In this document: positions 18,694-27,432 of the stretch, piece by piece
Layout: each line of letters begins with the position of its first letter
Numbering within the stretch: position 1 is the first letter of the stretch
Assembly: GCF_020404765.1 (NCBI RefSeq)
Contig: NZ_JAIVEM010000006.1
Location: 62,001 to 126,000, forward strand
Source: Paenibacillus sp. BJ-4
GTDB lineage: Bacteria > Bacillota > Bacilli > Paenibacillales > Paenibacillaceae
Length of the DNA stretch: 64,000 nt
Direction of reading: 5' to 3'
Made by a program: the position numbers and the translations under genes
The notes under the pieces: model-generated
What the model was told of the DNA's origin: nothing
Database searches by the model: none
What the model saw: only the letters and a program-made list of their open reading frames with translations

Positions 18694-19998
18694 ATGTATG
18701 GAAAACTGCACGGAGCTTGTTTGTATGGAATAGATGGTGTTCTGATTGAGGTAGAGACGGATTTGTCCAATGGCTTGCCGCAGACTGCCATTATCGGATT
18801 GCCGGATTCGGCGATTCGGGAGGCGGTGGAGCGTGTGCGGGCAGCAATCAAAAACTGCGGCTTCAAATATCCGTCCCAGCGTGTAACGATTAATTTAGCC
18901 CCAGCTGATTTGCGTAAGGAAGGCTCGGCTTTCGACCTTACTATCGCTCTAGGGTTGCTGACAACCAGTGGACAGGTTGCTTTACCCGTAGGAGAACGGA
19001 CGTTATTTATTGGTGAGCTGGCGCTGGATGGTAGCATTCGTCCTGTGAACGGGGTGCTGTCCATGGTTGATCTTGCTAAGCGAGAAGGGTTCCATTCGGT
19101 GCTGCTTCCTGAGGAAAATGCGAGGGAGGCCCGTCTGATCACGGATATACGTATTTACGCTATTCGTCATCTGGCAGATCTCATCCCGGTTAAAGATCAT
19201 GCACCTAACACTGTCGGGGGCCAAGCGACTGATCTAAGTTCTCATTCTGTACCTCATCCAACTTACGATCAGGATATGAACGAAGTCACGAATCAAATGA
19301 CAGACCAAGCCTCTAAATCAGCTATGAACCACATTGCGAAGTCTAGTCCAGAAAAGCTTACAGTCAGACAACAGGTCATAATTCATTCCTATGACCATTT
19401 AACTCAGGCAGAGCACGTACCGCTGCGTGAGGAAAAAGAGATCATCAGCAGTATGGAGGATTATAGTGATGTCCTTGGCCAGCTACACGCCAAACGTGCG
19501 TTGGTTATCGCTGCGGCTGGAATGCACAATATCATTCTTATGGGACCACCAGGTGCGGGAAAAACGATGCTTATCCGCAGGCTGCCGTCCATCCTGCCGC
19601 CCTTGACTGAAAAGGAGGCGTTAGAAGTGACCAAAATATACAGTGCCGCCGGGAAGTGGAAGGAGTCATCGCCCCATCTGATGAACATTCGACCCTTCCG
19701 TTCTCCTCATCATACGATTTCTGCTGCTGGATTGGTGGGAGGTGGAGGTATCCCAAAGCCGGGAGAAATCAGTCTTGCCCACCGGGGAATTTTATTTCTG
19801 GATGAGCTACCTGAGTTTAGCCGCCATGTGCTAGAGGTGCTGCGTCAGCCGTTGGAGGACCGCAATGTTACAATCAGTCGATCACGTGCTGTTTTTAAAT
19901 ATCCGGCGCATTTTTTACTTGCCGCCTCCTTAAATCCATGCCCTTGGGGATGTAACGGAGGCAGCTGGCCAACAATCAGCTGCCTTTTTTCGTGTTAA
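18694..19998 (+). pseudogene. comM: ComM/YifB Mg-chelatase-like ATPase, truncated at the island edge
   Basis: Hexameric helicase-like AAA+ protein promoting branch migration in natural transformation. Start ATG 18694 follows GAGGAGAGGTGC and gives [15 protein letters not shown], the normal start. The N-terminal ChlI-like domain is intact. Walker A GPPGAGKT lies near residue 283, Walker [11 protein letters not shown] near 365, and a poorly conserved linker of about 80 residues lies in between. Resemblance stops at SLNPCPWG (about 19950), followed by a foreign tail of roughly 15 residues and a terminator. About 90-100 C-terminal residues (the Mg_chelatase_C domain) are missing and do not reappear in this window. 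The protein is probably inactive. The break marks the left edge of the accessory region. Confidence 0.88.
19959..19990 (+). terminator. Terminator just after the comM breakpoint
   Basis: GGCAGCTG and CAGCTGCC pair around GCCAACAAT and are followed by TTTTTT. It lies within the last codons of the broken comM reading frame. Confidence 0.85.
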
Positions 19999-20022
19999 TG
20001 AAATTTGGCCCCAAAAAAAATC

Positions 20023-20053
20023 TTGCGTTCGAGTTTACTCGAAGGGATATACT
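20023..20053 (+). promoter_or_regulatory. MerR-type promoter with operator dyad
   Basis: TTGCGT (20023-20028) and TATACT (20048-20053) are separated by 19 bp, the long spacer that MerR-family activators twist. The dyad TTCGAG-TTTA-CTCGAA (20028-20043) lies in the spacer. The -10 ends 6 bp before the merR ATG, so transcription would start at or next to the start codon, giving a leaderless message. Confidence 0.75.
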
Positions 20054-20059
20054 GGGAGC

Positions 20060-20479
20060 ATGAATAACTCACTAACCATTCGGCAAGTCGCCGCCCTTAC
20101 AGGTCTTAGTGTCCATACGCTTCGTTATTATGAGCAAATAGGCCTCCTAACTTCCATTGATCGTAATGAACATGGACATCGTTGCTTTACTTCTGAAGAC
20201 GTAACTTGGATCGAGTTTATTAATCGTCTTAAAGCTACCGGAATGACATTAACCAATATGCTCGAAATTGCGGAACTAAAAAGGAAAGGAGATCCAACTC
20301 TCACTGCAAGAAGAATTCTTCTAGAAGAACATTACTCAGAAGTTCAAAAAGCCCTCATGGAACTTCAGACTAATCTTCATTTACTAGCAGAAAAAATTAC
20401 TACTTACAAGGAATTGGAGAACAGGCACGCATTAAAGCAAAAGTTAAATGAACAACCAACAGACCGTTCAACTGAATAA
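20060..20479 (+). CDS. MerR-family transcriptional regulator
   Basis: 139-aa regulator. The winged helix begins LTIRQVAALTGLSVHTLRYYEQIGLL, followed by a long dimerisation helix and a charged C-terminus. There is no cysteine in the effector region, so metal sensing by thiolates is unlikely; aldehyde- or drug-responsive relatives (AdhR type) are a better analogy. It probably controls its own promoter through the spacer dyad and may regulate the MFS pump 120 bp downstream. No ribosome binding site at proper spacing is visible (GGGAG ends 1-2 bp before ATG), in line with a leaderless start. Confidence 0.85.
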   Translation: MNNSLTIRQVAALTGLSVHTLRYYEQIGLLTSIDRNEHGHRCFTSEDVTWIEFINRLKATGMTLTNMLEIAELKRKGDPTLTARRILLEEHYSEVQKALMELQTNLHLLAEKITTYKELENRHALKQKLNEQPTDRSTE

Positions 20480-20600
20480 TACCCTGACAGAATATGAAGA
20501 AGCTAACTTCTATTTAGCATTTGGGGTTAGCTTTACACTAAAACATAGTATACACATCCGTATAGTATAATATTTTCACAATCGAAAGGATGAAAATCAA

Positions 20601-21797
20601 TTGCAAAGGAACAAGTCTTTATTCATCTTCTTTATCGCCCTTGGCGTATTTGGTATTGCCAATACGGAGCTTGGCGTAGTAGGGATTTTGCCTCAAATTT
20701 CTGAGCGCTTCCAAGTCAGTGCTTCTCAAGCAGGTTTGCTCGTTAGCATGTTTGCTTTGATCATAGCCATTTCTGGTCCGTTTATGACTCTTTTATTTTC
20801 CGGTATTAACCGAAAAAAGATTCTGTGCGGAGTACTTGCTGTTTTCGCCATTTCTAATCTGATTTCCGCCTTTGCCCCAACCTTTACTGCCTTATTACTG
20901 TCTAGACTGCTGCCTGCATTTCTTCATCCCGTTTATTTTTCTGTTGCATTTGTAGCAGCCGTCAGCTCGGTTCCAAAAGAACAAAGTACCAACGCAGTGG
21001 CCAAAGTTTTTATGGGGTTAACGGTCGGGATGGTAATAGGCATTCCGGTCACTTCGTATATTGGGGATCAGTTTTCACTTGAAGCCGCTTTTCTATTTTC
21101 TTCCGGAATAAATACGCTAGCCCTGTTCGGAATTGCTGCGCTCGTTCCATCGTTACCCGTACAAGGTAAATTGACCTATGGCCGACAATTACGTATATTG
21201 GCAAAGCCGCAGCTATGGCTTAACATTACTACGGCTTGCTTCATCCTGGCGGCTTTATATTCTGTCTATTCCTATTTTGCAGCGTATCTCGAGACGGTGA
21301 CAGGAATGAACGGTGAAACCGTCAGTTTTATGCTCGTTCTTTTTGGCATCAGCGGCATAATTGGGAATCTGCAAACGGCAAAATATTTAAGTAAGGACTT
21401 GGTCAAAACCACCTTGTTTTATCCCATTGTGCTTATCGGTATGTATTTGCTGATATTTTGTCTTGGACGTTACTCTGTTCCGATGATTGCCATCGTACTG
21501 GTATGGGGAGCCGTCTTTACCGGCGGTCTCATTATAAGCCAAACATGGTTAACCTCGGAGGCCCGTGAAGCACCAGAGTTTGCTAACAGCTTATTTGTCT
21601 CCTTCGGAAATCTGGGTATCACACTCGGCACCGCCCTAGGCGGATGGTTTCTATCCCATATGGGAACACATAACATTACGTGGAGCGGAATATTGTTTCT
21701 GCTGATTGCATTGTTGTGTATTGGATTGAAACTTAAGTTGTTTGATCTGAAAGAGGACAAGAATTTAAGCGTTAAGAAATCTCCAAATGTTCAATGA
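20601..21797 (+). CDS. MFS transporter, DHA1 drug/nucleoside-efflux type
   Basis: 398-aa protein with 12 predicted transmembrane helices. It begins FIFFIALGVFGIANTELGVVGILPQI, typical of the YdhP/PbuE/AraJ-like DHA1 branch. The loop 2-3 motif reads FSGINRKKILCGVLAVF, a weak form of the MFS signature. Substrates in this branch are purine bases, nucleosides, sugars or drugs; none can be chosen from sequence. Start TTG 20601 follows GAAAGGATG. Placed right after a MerR gene and followed by its own terminator, it is probably an inducible pump. Confidence 0.82.
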   Translation: MQRNKSLFIFFIALGVFGIANTELGVVGILPQISERFQVSASQAGLLVSMFALIIAISGPFMTLLFSGINRKKILCGVLAVFAISNLISAFAPTFTALLLSRLLPAFLHPVYFSVAFVAAVSSVPKEQSTNAVAKVFMGLTVGMVIGIPVTSYIGDQFSLEAAFLFSSGINTLALFGIAALVPSLPVQGKLTYGRQLRILAKPQLWLNITTACFILAALYSVYSYFAAYLETVTGMNGETVSFMLVLFGISGIIGNLQTAKYLSKDLVKTTLFYPIVLIGMYLLIFCLGRYSVPMIAIVLVWGAVFTGGLIISQTWLTSEAREAPEFANSLFVSFGNLGITLGTALGGWFLSHMGTHNITWSGILFLLIALLCIGLKLKLFDLKEDKNLSVKKSPNVQ

Positions 21798-21846
21798 TAC
21801 GGTTAGGGATTTCGTTAAGCTAACGGGAAAGGATAGCTCAAAAAAA

Positions 21847-21892
21847 CAAGGAGGCAGCCGACCAACGTGATCGGCTGTCTTTGTTCAACTAA
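21847..21892 (+). terminator. Terminator after the MFS gene
   Basis: AGGCAGCCGA and TCGGCTGTCTTTG pair around CCAACGTGA; the T-tract is short (TTTG). Confidence 0.6.
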
Positions 21893-21996
21893 GGGGCAGT
21901 ATACTACCAAACTCTGTATCAATACATTATTGTTCATTTAGTCACTGAGTGGTAAAATTAACCCTAATTGGTTCGCATGACTTAGAGTTGGGTTTC

Positions 21997-22122
21997 ATGA
22001 AGTTAACCAAAAGTAACTTAATATTCTCAGTTGCATTCGTATTGCCTATTTTGATCGTTTATTTTTTAATCTATGAATTGTCCATTGATGAAGGTCAATT
22101 CTGGCCCCAAGCTTCAATTTAA
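21997..22122 (+). CDS. Putative small membrane protein (41 aa)
   Basis: Short frame MKLTKSNLIFSVAF... with one clear hydrophobic segment (about residues 8-26) and an acidic C-terminus ending FWPQASI. The ribosome binding site is weak (GTTGGG). I do not recognise it. The rest of the 21.8-22.28 kb gap shows nothing else coding. Confidence 0.3.
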   Translation: MKLTKSNLIFSVAFVLPILIVYFLIYELSIDEGQFWPQASI

Positions 22123-22281
22123 GAATATTCAAACTAAGAGAACCATGTATAAGATTATTATGTCACTTTAAAGGAAGACAAGTTTAAGCGCGTACATATA
22201 TCTTTGAATGCGAACTAGCTTGGATTGTTACTAAAATAGAGATGAATAAAAATTAATAGCAATATAGTAGGAGTGTGTAAT

Positions 22282-22781
22282 ATGAATCTAAAAGAAAAGT
22301 TGATATTGATAAAAGCAAATGACTACCAAGCACCTTCCGATACATTCCAATTGATACAAGAGATGATGAATAACATCGGTTCTTTAGATGCCCAATTACG
22401 TGATGAGCTAATTTATACTACCTTATCCAATTGGATTCCCGGTAATGCTCTAACTGTAAACGAACTGTAACAACTCCTACCCGTTATTTTGGATAAAAAC
22501 CATTTGCTTTTCAGGCTTGATGAAATAAATACAGACTCTGTCTTCACTAGATCTTTCTCTATGCTAGTTATACCGCTTCTCCTTATGAGGCATAGGGAAT
22601 CACCATTTCTCTCAAGTGAGCATATAATCCAGAATTTCTTCATGCCTTTAAGCAAAAAAATAATATAAAGAACTTCTTGAAAAGTTTATACTTTAGAGTT
22701 AAATTTCACAAAGTAGATGCCGAACTTTGTCCAACTATCGAGCATACATTATATAAAGTAGAACAAGTATACTATTCTTAG
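22282..22781 (+). pseudogene. DUF2785-family gene, broken
   Basis: The first 62 codons (from ATG 22282 behind AGTAGGAG) read like the start of DUF2785 proteins: MNLKEKLILIKANDYQ, then LRDELIYTTLSNWI. A TAA at 22468-22470 interrupts, but the same frame continues with QLLPVILDKNHLL and SVFTRSFSMLVIPLLL up to about 22668. A last piece, NFLKSLYFRVKFHKV, resumes in another frame and ends at 22781, close to the family's C-terminal motif. The central portion is deleted. Function of the family is unknown. Confidence 0.7.
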
Positions 22782-22789
22782 TTAAGAAT

Positions 22790-22818
22790 AAAGTGAGGGG
22801 AACACCCCCTCACTTGTT
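22790..22818. terminator. Hairpin after the DUF2785 pseudogene
   Basis: AAGTGAGGGG and CCCCTCACTT pair around AACACC; T-rich on either side, so possibly bidirectional. Confidence 0.7.
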
Positions 22819-23120
22819 CGTCTCATTTCAAGTGCAGTAAAAACAATAGCCCACAGAGAACACTTCATCTCCATATTTTTCACAGTTGATTTGATTGATG
22901 GTTCAGATAAATCCCCATTGTTCAAGACATAAGTTATTCTGTCATCGAAGAACTCATTTTTTATAAGCGGCAATTATTAGACGATTGGGACGCATTATTT
23001 TAAATTTAAACGGAGCAGTTTGCTGTCAGCAACTGCTCCGTTTTACATTAAGCTATAGAGGCAGGTAATCGGTGGGCTGCCTGCGATGAAGCCAAAGGAA
23101 GAACGAGGGGGAGCACTATT
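22819..23120. other. Gap with a terminator hairpin (23009-23045)
   Basis: AACGGAGCAGTT and AACTGCTCCGTT pair around TGCTGTCAGC and end in TTTT, a clear terminator pointing right. A short reverse frame (22782-22973) has no recognisable product. Just before the next gene a GGCAGGTAATC..GGGCTGCCTGC stem lies near 23060. Confidence 0.6.
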
Positions 23121-23888
23121 ATGTATACTAGCGTTAAGGAGTGTATGGAATTCTTGACAAAAATGTGTCAGGAACTAGACATAGCTATTTTGAAAGGTAC
23201 TGAAAATTCTTTTCAAAATTCCTTGGTTATGGATGAAGTTAATGAGATTAGTTTACGTGCATTACTATCAACACTACATAAGAGTAACATGCCGTTATTT
23301 ATAGAGATTGAAGAGATTACAGCACAAGAAGTTCAGAATTGTACCTTGGATTTAGAAGACATTCAGGATAGTGCAAGTAACTACGAAAATTACTCATTCT
23401 ATTCAGAATTAATGAAGAAAGTTACAGAACAAGTTAATTTACACAATGAAGTCATTAATACCTTCAAAATTGGAACACAAATAAAAATGATTGGGTATGC
23501 GAATCTTAATGGAACGATTATTATATTCGAAGTAGAGGATGAAGAGTACAATAAATGGTTTGAGGTTTCACAAAATTCTACACTTTTTATCTTTGAAGAT
23601 GAGCTTGTAAACTTTAAAGAAGCAGCGAAAGAAGAAATTGAAAGTAAGATACATTCAATTAGAGACAAGGTTTTTGAACAGTGGAAGAATTATATTAGAG
23701 AAGACCTTGAATTTCCTTTATTTAAAAATAAGGAACAAAGAAAAAAATATACAATGAATAATATGGACAATGTGCTTAATCAATTGAGTGGACCTGAACT
23801 TGAAATATTTGAAAATAGAATAGGCCATCATGAACTATTTATGGTCACAGACCTTGTATGGAACGAGATAAAAGCTAAAGGTAAATAG
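23121..23888 (+). CDS. Hypothetical protein (255 aa)
   Basis: Not recognised. The protein is acidic, without membrane segments or a signal peptide. It starts MYTSVKECMEFLTKMC behind a GAGGGGGAG site 9 bp upstream. The middle (about 85-170) is Glu-rich with alternating hydrophobic strands, and the C-terminal third looks helical (FKEAAKEEIESKIHSIRDKVFEQW). AT-rich codon use sets it apart from the core genes. It stands alone between a terminator and another unknown gene; no function is offered. Confidence 0.6.
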   Translation: MYTSVKECMEFLTKMCQELDIAILKGTENSFQNSLVMDEVNEISLRALLSTLHKSNMPLFIEIEEITAQEVQNCTLDLEDIQDSASNYENYSFYSELMKKVTEQVNLHNEVINTFKIGTQIKMIGYANLNGTIIIFEVEDEEYNKWFEVSQNSTLFIFEDELVNFKEAAKEEIESKIHSIRDKVFEQWKNYIREDLEFPLFKNKEQRKKYTMNNMDNVLNQLSGPELEIFENRIGHHELFMVTDLVWNEIKAKGK

Positions 23889-24032
23889 TATTTTTATTTT
23901 GAAGTGAAATTCAAAGGTTCTGAGCGAAACGGTTGAATGGAAGAAATGGAAAAGTGACACCAAAAGCTAAGATCATTGAGGTGTCTATAAAAGTCTGTAC
24001 TAAAAGTATGGTAAGGGGAGTATTAACATTCT

Positions 24033-24512
24033 ATGAGTCCAGATAATTGTATTATGACCTATACGATGAATAGTGGAATAAAAGGATCAGTTGTTTTCAC
24101 AAGTAAGCAAATATCTGAGTGGATAGAATCGTACCGCGTAGGAAGTAGATATGTAACCACAGTTAATAGAGACTATTTTGGGCTAAATCCAGAATTGGTG
24201 GCAGATTTTAAGATACATAATTACTTTTCTGAACAAAGGATTCAATTGGAAACTATACCTCCGGAAAATCCAAAAAATGATCTTCAAGTAGATTCCACGT
24301 ACAGTAAAGCAGAAACTATTATGCAGATAGAATGCAAATGCGGTGAAAGCTACATTATAAGATCTGCATACAAAAAATTAAAATGGTCCTGTAAGAAATG
24401 TAATAGTATTGTTTTCTTAGATCGAAAAAAAGGATTAGTTGATACTGAAGAGGGCAAGGCTTGGTATATGACGAATCGCTACTTTGTTGATCGAAATGCT
24501 TTGGGGCGGTAA
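24033..24512 (+). CDS. Hypothetical zinc-ribbon protein (159 aa)
   Basis: Not recognised as a family. The C-terminal third contains a CxC...CxxC zinc ribbon (ECKCGESYII, then WSCKKCNSIVF), suggesting a metal-binding or nucleic-acid-binding module. The N-terminal 90 residues show no known motif. The ribosome binding site (GGGGAG) is rather far, about 13 bp, from ATG 24033. Confidence 0.55.
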   Translation: MSPDNCIMTYTMNSGIKGSVVFTSKQISEWIESYRVGSRYVTTVNRDYFGLNPELVADFKIHNYFSEQRIQLETIPPENPKNDLQVDSTYSKAETIMQIECKCGESYIIRSAYKKLKWSCKKCNSIVFLDRKKGLVDTEEGKAWYMTNRYFVDRNALGR

Positions 24513-24616
24513 GTTAATCGTGTATTTTCCTGGGGCCTTTGTATGCAAAAATATTGTATTGTCAGTTTGGAATGGACAGAAATTGTCTACTCTTATGATA
24601 AAGGAGGGATGTCGAG

Positions 24617-24928
24617 GTGTGTGGAAGATTTACACTTGCAGCTGATGCAAGCGATGTAATGAGCACTTTTTCGGTAGAAGACATGCACTATGAGCACGCT
24701 CCCAGATATAACATTGCACCATCCCAGACCATTGCTGTAATAAATAATAATAATGGGCGTAGAGTGCTTGATGGTTATCGATGGGGACTCGTACCACGAT
24801 GGGCAAAGGAAATCAAAATTGGTTTTAGTATGATCAATGCACGAGCTGAAACATTGGATACCAAGCCCGCCTTCCGCAATCTATTGGCCAAGAATCGAGT
24901 AGTCATTCCAGCTGATGGATTCTTTTAT
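24617..24928 (+). pseudogene. yedK/HMCES (SOS response-associated peptidase), 5' half
   Basis: First 104 codons of an SRAP-domain protein, which crosslinks to abasic sites in single-stranded DNA. The GTG start makes Cys2 (MCGRFTL) the residue after Met, as the catalytic chemistry requires; PRYNIAPSQ, WGLVPRWAKE and NARAETL are family motifs. The frame breaks after ADGFFY where a 16.8-kb element is inserted; the remaining codons resume at 41695. Joining 24928 to 41695 restores a 227-aa protein of normal length. GTG follows AAAGGAGGGATGTCGAG. Confidence 0.92.
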
Positions 24929-25191
24929 TAAAAGTCAACCAAATAATCTCTCTAACTGAGATCATATAACGATGCTTGTGATGTCTAACATTTTATATTT
25001 GACGTGTGACAGGCTTGGGATGAAAACCGCGAATCATTCACAGAGGAACTGTCGCACTTGGCTTGGCAATCGTCTTGAGGAAAAGCAGGTATGTTTACTT
25101 AAAAAATGTATAGTTTCATAATGTGTCGTTTGACTACGATAATTTCTTATAGATTTTGCGGAGGATGTTTATTGGTAGGGAGGCAAAGAAA
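24929..25191. other. Left end of the element, no intact gene
   Basis: 263 bp without a supported gene. Around 25015-25080 one frame reads AWDENRESFTEELSHLAW before a stop; it may be the tail of a lost gene, but I do not recognise it. Confidence 0.4.
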
Positions 25192-25815
25192 TTGTTTCAT
25201 AAGGTAGAAAAAATAGAAAAAATGAATGGTTATAACAAAAATATAGACACCCAAAAAGAAATTTTAAAGGATATTTTAAATTTAAGTGAGAACATTGACA
25301 AAGTATTAAAAGTTTCGCATTCAGAATTAGACAATTATTATATTGGAGCAGGTTGTTTAGTTCAAACTGTTTGGAATTACTTGTCGGGAAATCCATTAGA
25401 ATATGGAATTGGTGACATTGATATTGTTTATTATGATGCTAAAGATTTATGCAGGGAGAAAGAAGAATATATAGAACGCAAAATCGTGTCGTTACTTGGG
25501 GATATTCCATTTAAAGTAGATGTAAAAAATGAAGCAAGGGTTCATCTTTGGTATGAGAAAAAGTTTGGATACAGTATAGAACCGTACCAATCTTTAGAAG
25601 ATGCCATTAACAGTTGGCCAACCACTGCAACTTCATTAGGTGTGAGGAAAGCGAATAATGGAGAATTTAAGGTGTACGCTCCCTATGGACTAAATGATCT
25701 ATTTAATATGATTGTGAGGGCCAATAAAGTACAGATAACACGAGAAATTTATGAAAAAAAAGTCGCTAAATGGACAAAATTTTGGCCTAAACTCCAAGTT
25801 ATTCCATGGGATTAA
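25192..25815 (+). CDS. Nucleotidyltransferase family protein (NTP_transf_6-like)
   Basis: Protein of the COG3575/NTP_transf_6 type. The fold signature is visible as YYIGAGCLVQTVWNYLSG followed by YGIGDIDIVYYD, where the two Asp are the usual metal ligands, and a third acidic position lies in FKVDVKNEARVH. Substrate and role in the family are unknown. TTG 25192 (207 aa) has GGGAGG 8 bp upstream; the frame is open to 25156, where a TTG and an ATG are crowded by another GGAGG. First intact gene inside the Tn554-like element. Confidence 0.75.
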   Translation: MFHKVEKIEKMNGYNKNIDTQKEILKDILNLSENIDKVLKVSHSELDNYYIGAGCLVQTVWNYLSGNPLEYGIGDIDIVYYDAKDLCREKEEYIERKIVSLLGDIPFKVDVKNEARVHLWYEKKFGYSIEPYQSLEDAINSWPTTATSLGVRKANNGEFKVYAPYGLNDLFNMIVRANKVQITREIYEKKVAKWTKFWPKLQVIPWD

Positions 25816-26037
25816 ATAATGATAAGTCCACGCTATTCAATTAAAGGCGCTTTCCTTCTTTAGGGCGACCGCCAACATAATGCGGATTTTGAACGCTAAG
25901 GACGTAAATGGCTTCGCGGATTAAAGGGCGGTGACGGACTCGCACCAAACAAACAGAAATATCCTTTTATTATTGTTCCGAAGGCACAAAAATAGGGAGC
26001 GTTTCCGCTCCTAGAATCCTAGTTTTCAACTGTAATG

Positions 26038-26290
26038 TTACTCGTCTTCTTCGTCGTCGTGATCATTCACCATCACTATGTCGTCTCCGCTCAAAAGGGT
26101 AGTCACCCCGTTGAGCCGCGCAATTTCGGCATCCTGTTCGACTAGCAAAGCTTTCAAAGTGGCTAGTTCTCCATCACTTAAATATTCACCACTTTCTGCC
26201 TTTTCAATAATTTACACTTATCTGCTACTTTGCGGTCTAGAGCAGCAACCCTGTGATTAGTCCAATAAGAGCAAGAACATCCTTATCCAT
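26038..26290 (-). pseudogene. Small gene with frameshifts
   Basis: From ATG 26290 (behind TTGGAGGAATAATT on the minus strand) the frame reads MDKDVLALIGLITG. It then shifts to VAALDRKVADKCK, and shifts again to EKAESGEYLSDGELATLKALLVEQDAEIARLNG with an acidic tail ending DHDDEEDE. Together this would be a protein of about 85 aa with a hydrophobic start and a coiled C-terminus. Not recognised. Confidence 0.5.
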
Positions 26291-26313
26291 AATTATTCCT
26301 CCAAAGTGATTTG

Positions 26314-26352
26314 AGAAGTAGCACTAGCAAAACGCGAAAAAAACCACTTTAA
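26314..26352. repeat. Degenerate Tn4430-like terminal inverted repeat (left)
   Basis: CTAGCAAAACGCG, AAAAAAACCAC and TTTAACG match the complement of the repeat at 30182-30219 (CAGCAAATCGG, AAAAAAACCAC, GTTAAG) with one extra base and several changes. It faces rightwards, as the left end of a cassette should. Confidence 0.6.
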
Positions 26353-26387
26353 CGATTCTGTTGCATTAAGAAACATCATCTTGGGGC

Positions 26388-26464
26388 TAAATTGTGTTGC
26401 GTAAGGCTCTGAAAAGAGCAAGATTTCCCCTTATCGATACAACACAATTAATATTGTGTTGTAT
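26388..26464. promoter_or_regulatory. TnpI-type internal resolution site candidate
   Basis: A 12-bp palindrome, ATACAACACAAT-TAAT-ATTGTGTTGTAT (26437-26464), follows a single half-site AAATTGTGTTG at 26389. This repeated CAACACAAT motif next to a Tn4430-like end is what the TnpI recombination site of Tn4430 looks like (two inverted core motifs plus accessory copies). Confidence 0.55.
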
Positions 26465-26629
26465 GAATGACATAAAGCTTTTTTTTGTTTATTTTTATTT
26501 AAAATGTTACAGTTTATAATTCTAAAGAGGAATATCACCTTACACTAAGACATAAAAGCAACCCTAGTTTTCCCAATGATAAGGAGGTGTCAGGATTGCT
26601 TTTATGTATTAAATTGATATAAAAATAAG

Positions 26630-27415
26630 TTAAATATTTAAAAGGTTAGCAATATTTCCACCTAGTACTCGTTGTACGACTTCTTCACTTGAAGCATGAC
26701 GTTCAACTGCCAACTTATTTAAGAACGGATCACCATAAGGGAAATCAGAGCTAAATAAAGTTTTCTCTGGGAGTTCTTTTATAGCCAAAGATAATGCATA
26801 GGTTGTATAAAATGCAGAGATATCTAGGTAGGCGTTCTTTGTTTCTTTTGTTAATGCAATAACTTGCAGCCAATGAACTCCTCCCAAATGGCCATAAATT
26901 ACAGGTACATTGGGATATTTACGAGTTAAAGCGAACAATTCCTGAATATCATTTAAATTGAGTGGATGGAATGTATGCACCCAAATCGGAAAGGAATTAT
27001 AATCACTAGCTGCCTGGAATACAGGTTCAAGCATTTTAATTTGGCCTGAACCAAGGGTAAATTCTCCAAGTCCCTTCATTTTATAATCTTTTACAATCTT
27101 CTCAATCCAATCGTGCAGTTCTCCAGAGGAACTTAAAAGGGGAACTGATCCAAATCCAGTAAAACGATCAGGATATTTTGCGATAGCATCCCTTAATTCT
27201 TCTAGAGCTTTTAATCGTGCTTCTAGGGGATTTATCTCGTTATTTAAAATTTGATTCAGTACATCCATTTCCTGAATAAATTCATCGTAGCTTTCACTTT
27301 TTTCTGGATGAACAAGCGTAGAGAATAAAATAGTTTTATCTATCCCACTTGAATCCATCATTTTAATTTGTTTTTCTATAGGTAGAACTACGTGGGCATG
27401 ACTATCGATAATCAT
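26630..27415 (-). CDS. Amidohydrolase family protein
   Basis: 261-aa amidohydrolase-2-type TIM-barrel protein. It begins MIIDSHAHVVLP, whose HxH metal motif starts the family; further metal or active-site positions lie in IWVHTFHP, IYGHLGGVHW and the late Asp in LFSSDFPYGDP. Relatives hydrolyse or decarboxylate carboxylated ring compounds; the substrate is unknown. It is the last gene of a leftward set with a CMD protein (17 bp away) and an MFS pump, under a divergent HTH regulator, suggesting uptake or export and breakdown of one compound. Confidence 0.82.
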   Translation of the reverse strand: MIIDSHAHVVLPIEKQIKMMDSSGIDKTILFSTLVHPEKSESYDEFIQEMDVLNQILNNEINPLEARLKALEELRDAIAKYPDRFTGFGSVPLLSSSGELHDWIEKIVKDYKMKGLGEFTLGSGQIKMLEPVFQAASDYNSFPIWVHTFHPLNLNDIQELFALTRKYPNVPVIYGHLGGVHWLQVIALTKETKNAYLDISAFYTTYALSLAIKELPEKTLFSSDFPYGDPFLNKLAVERHASSEEVVQRVLGGNIANLLNI

Positions 27416-27432
27416 TTTTCACTCTCCCTCCA

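Noticed and set aside
22782..22973. Reverse frame overlapping the hairpin at 22790-22818
   Set aside because: Its end lies in a terminator and no motif is visible; not enough to call a gene.
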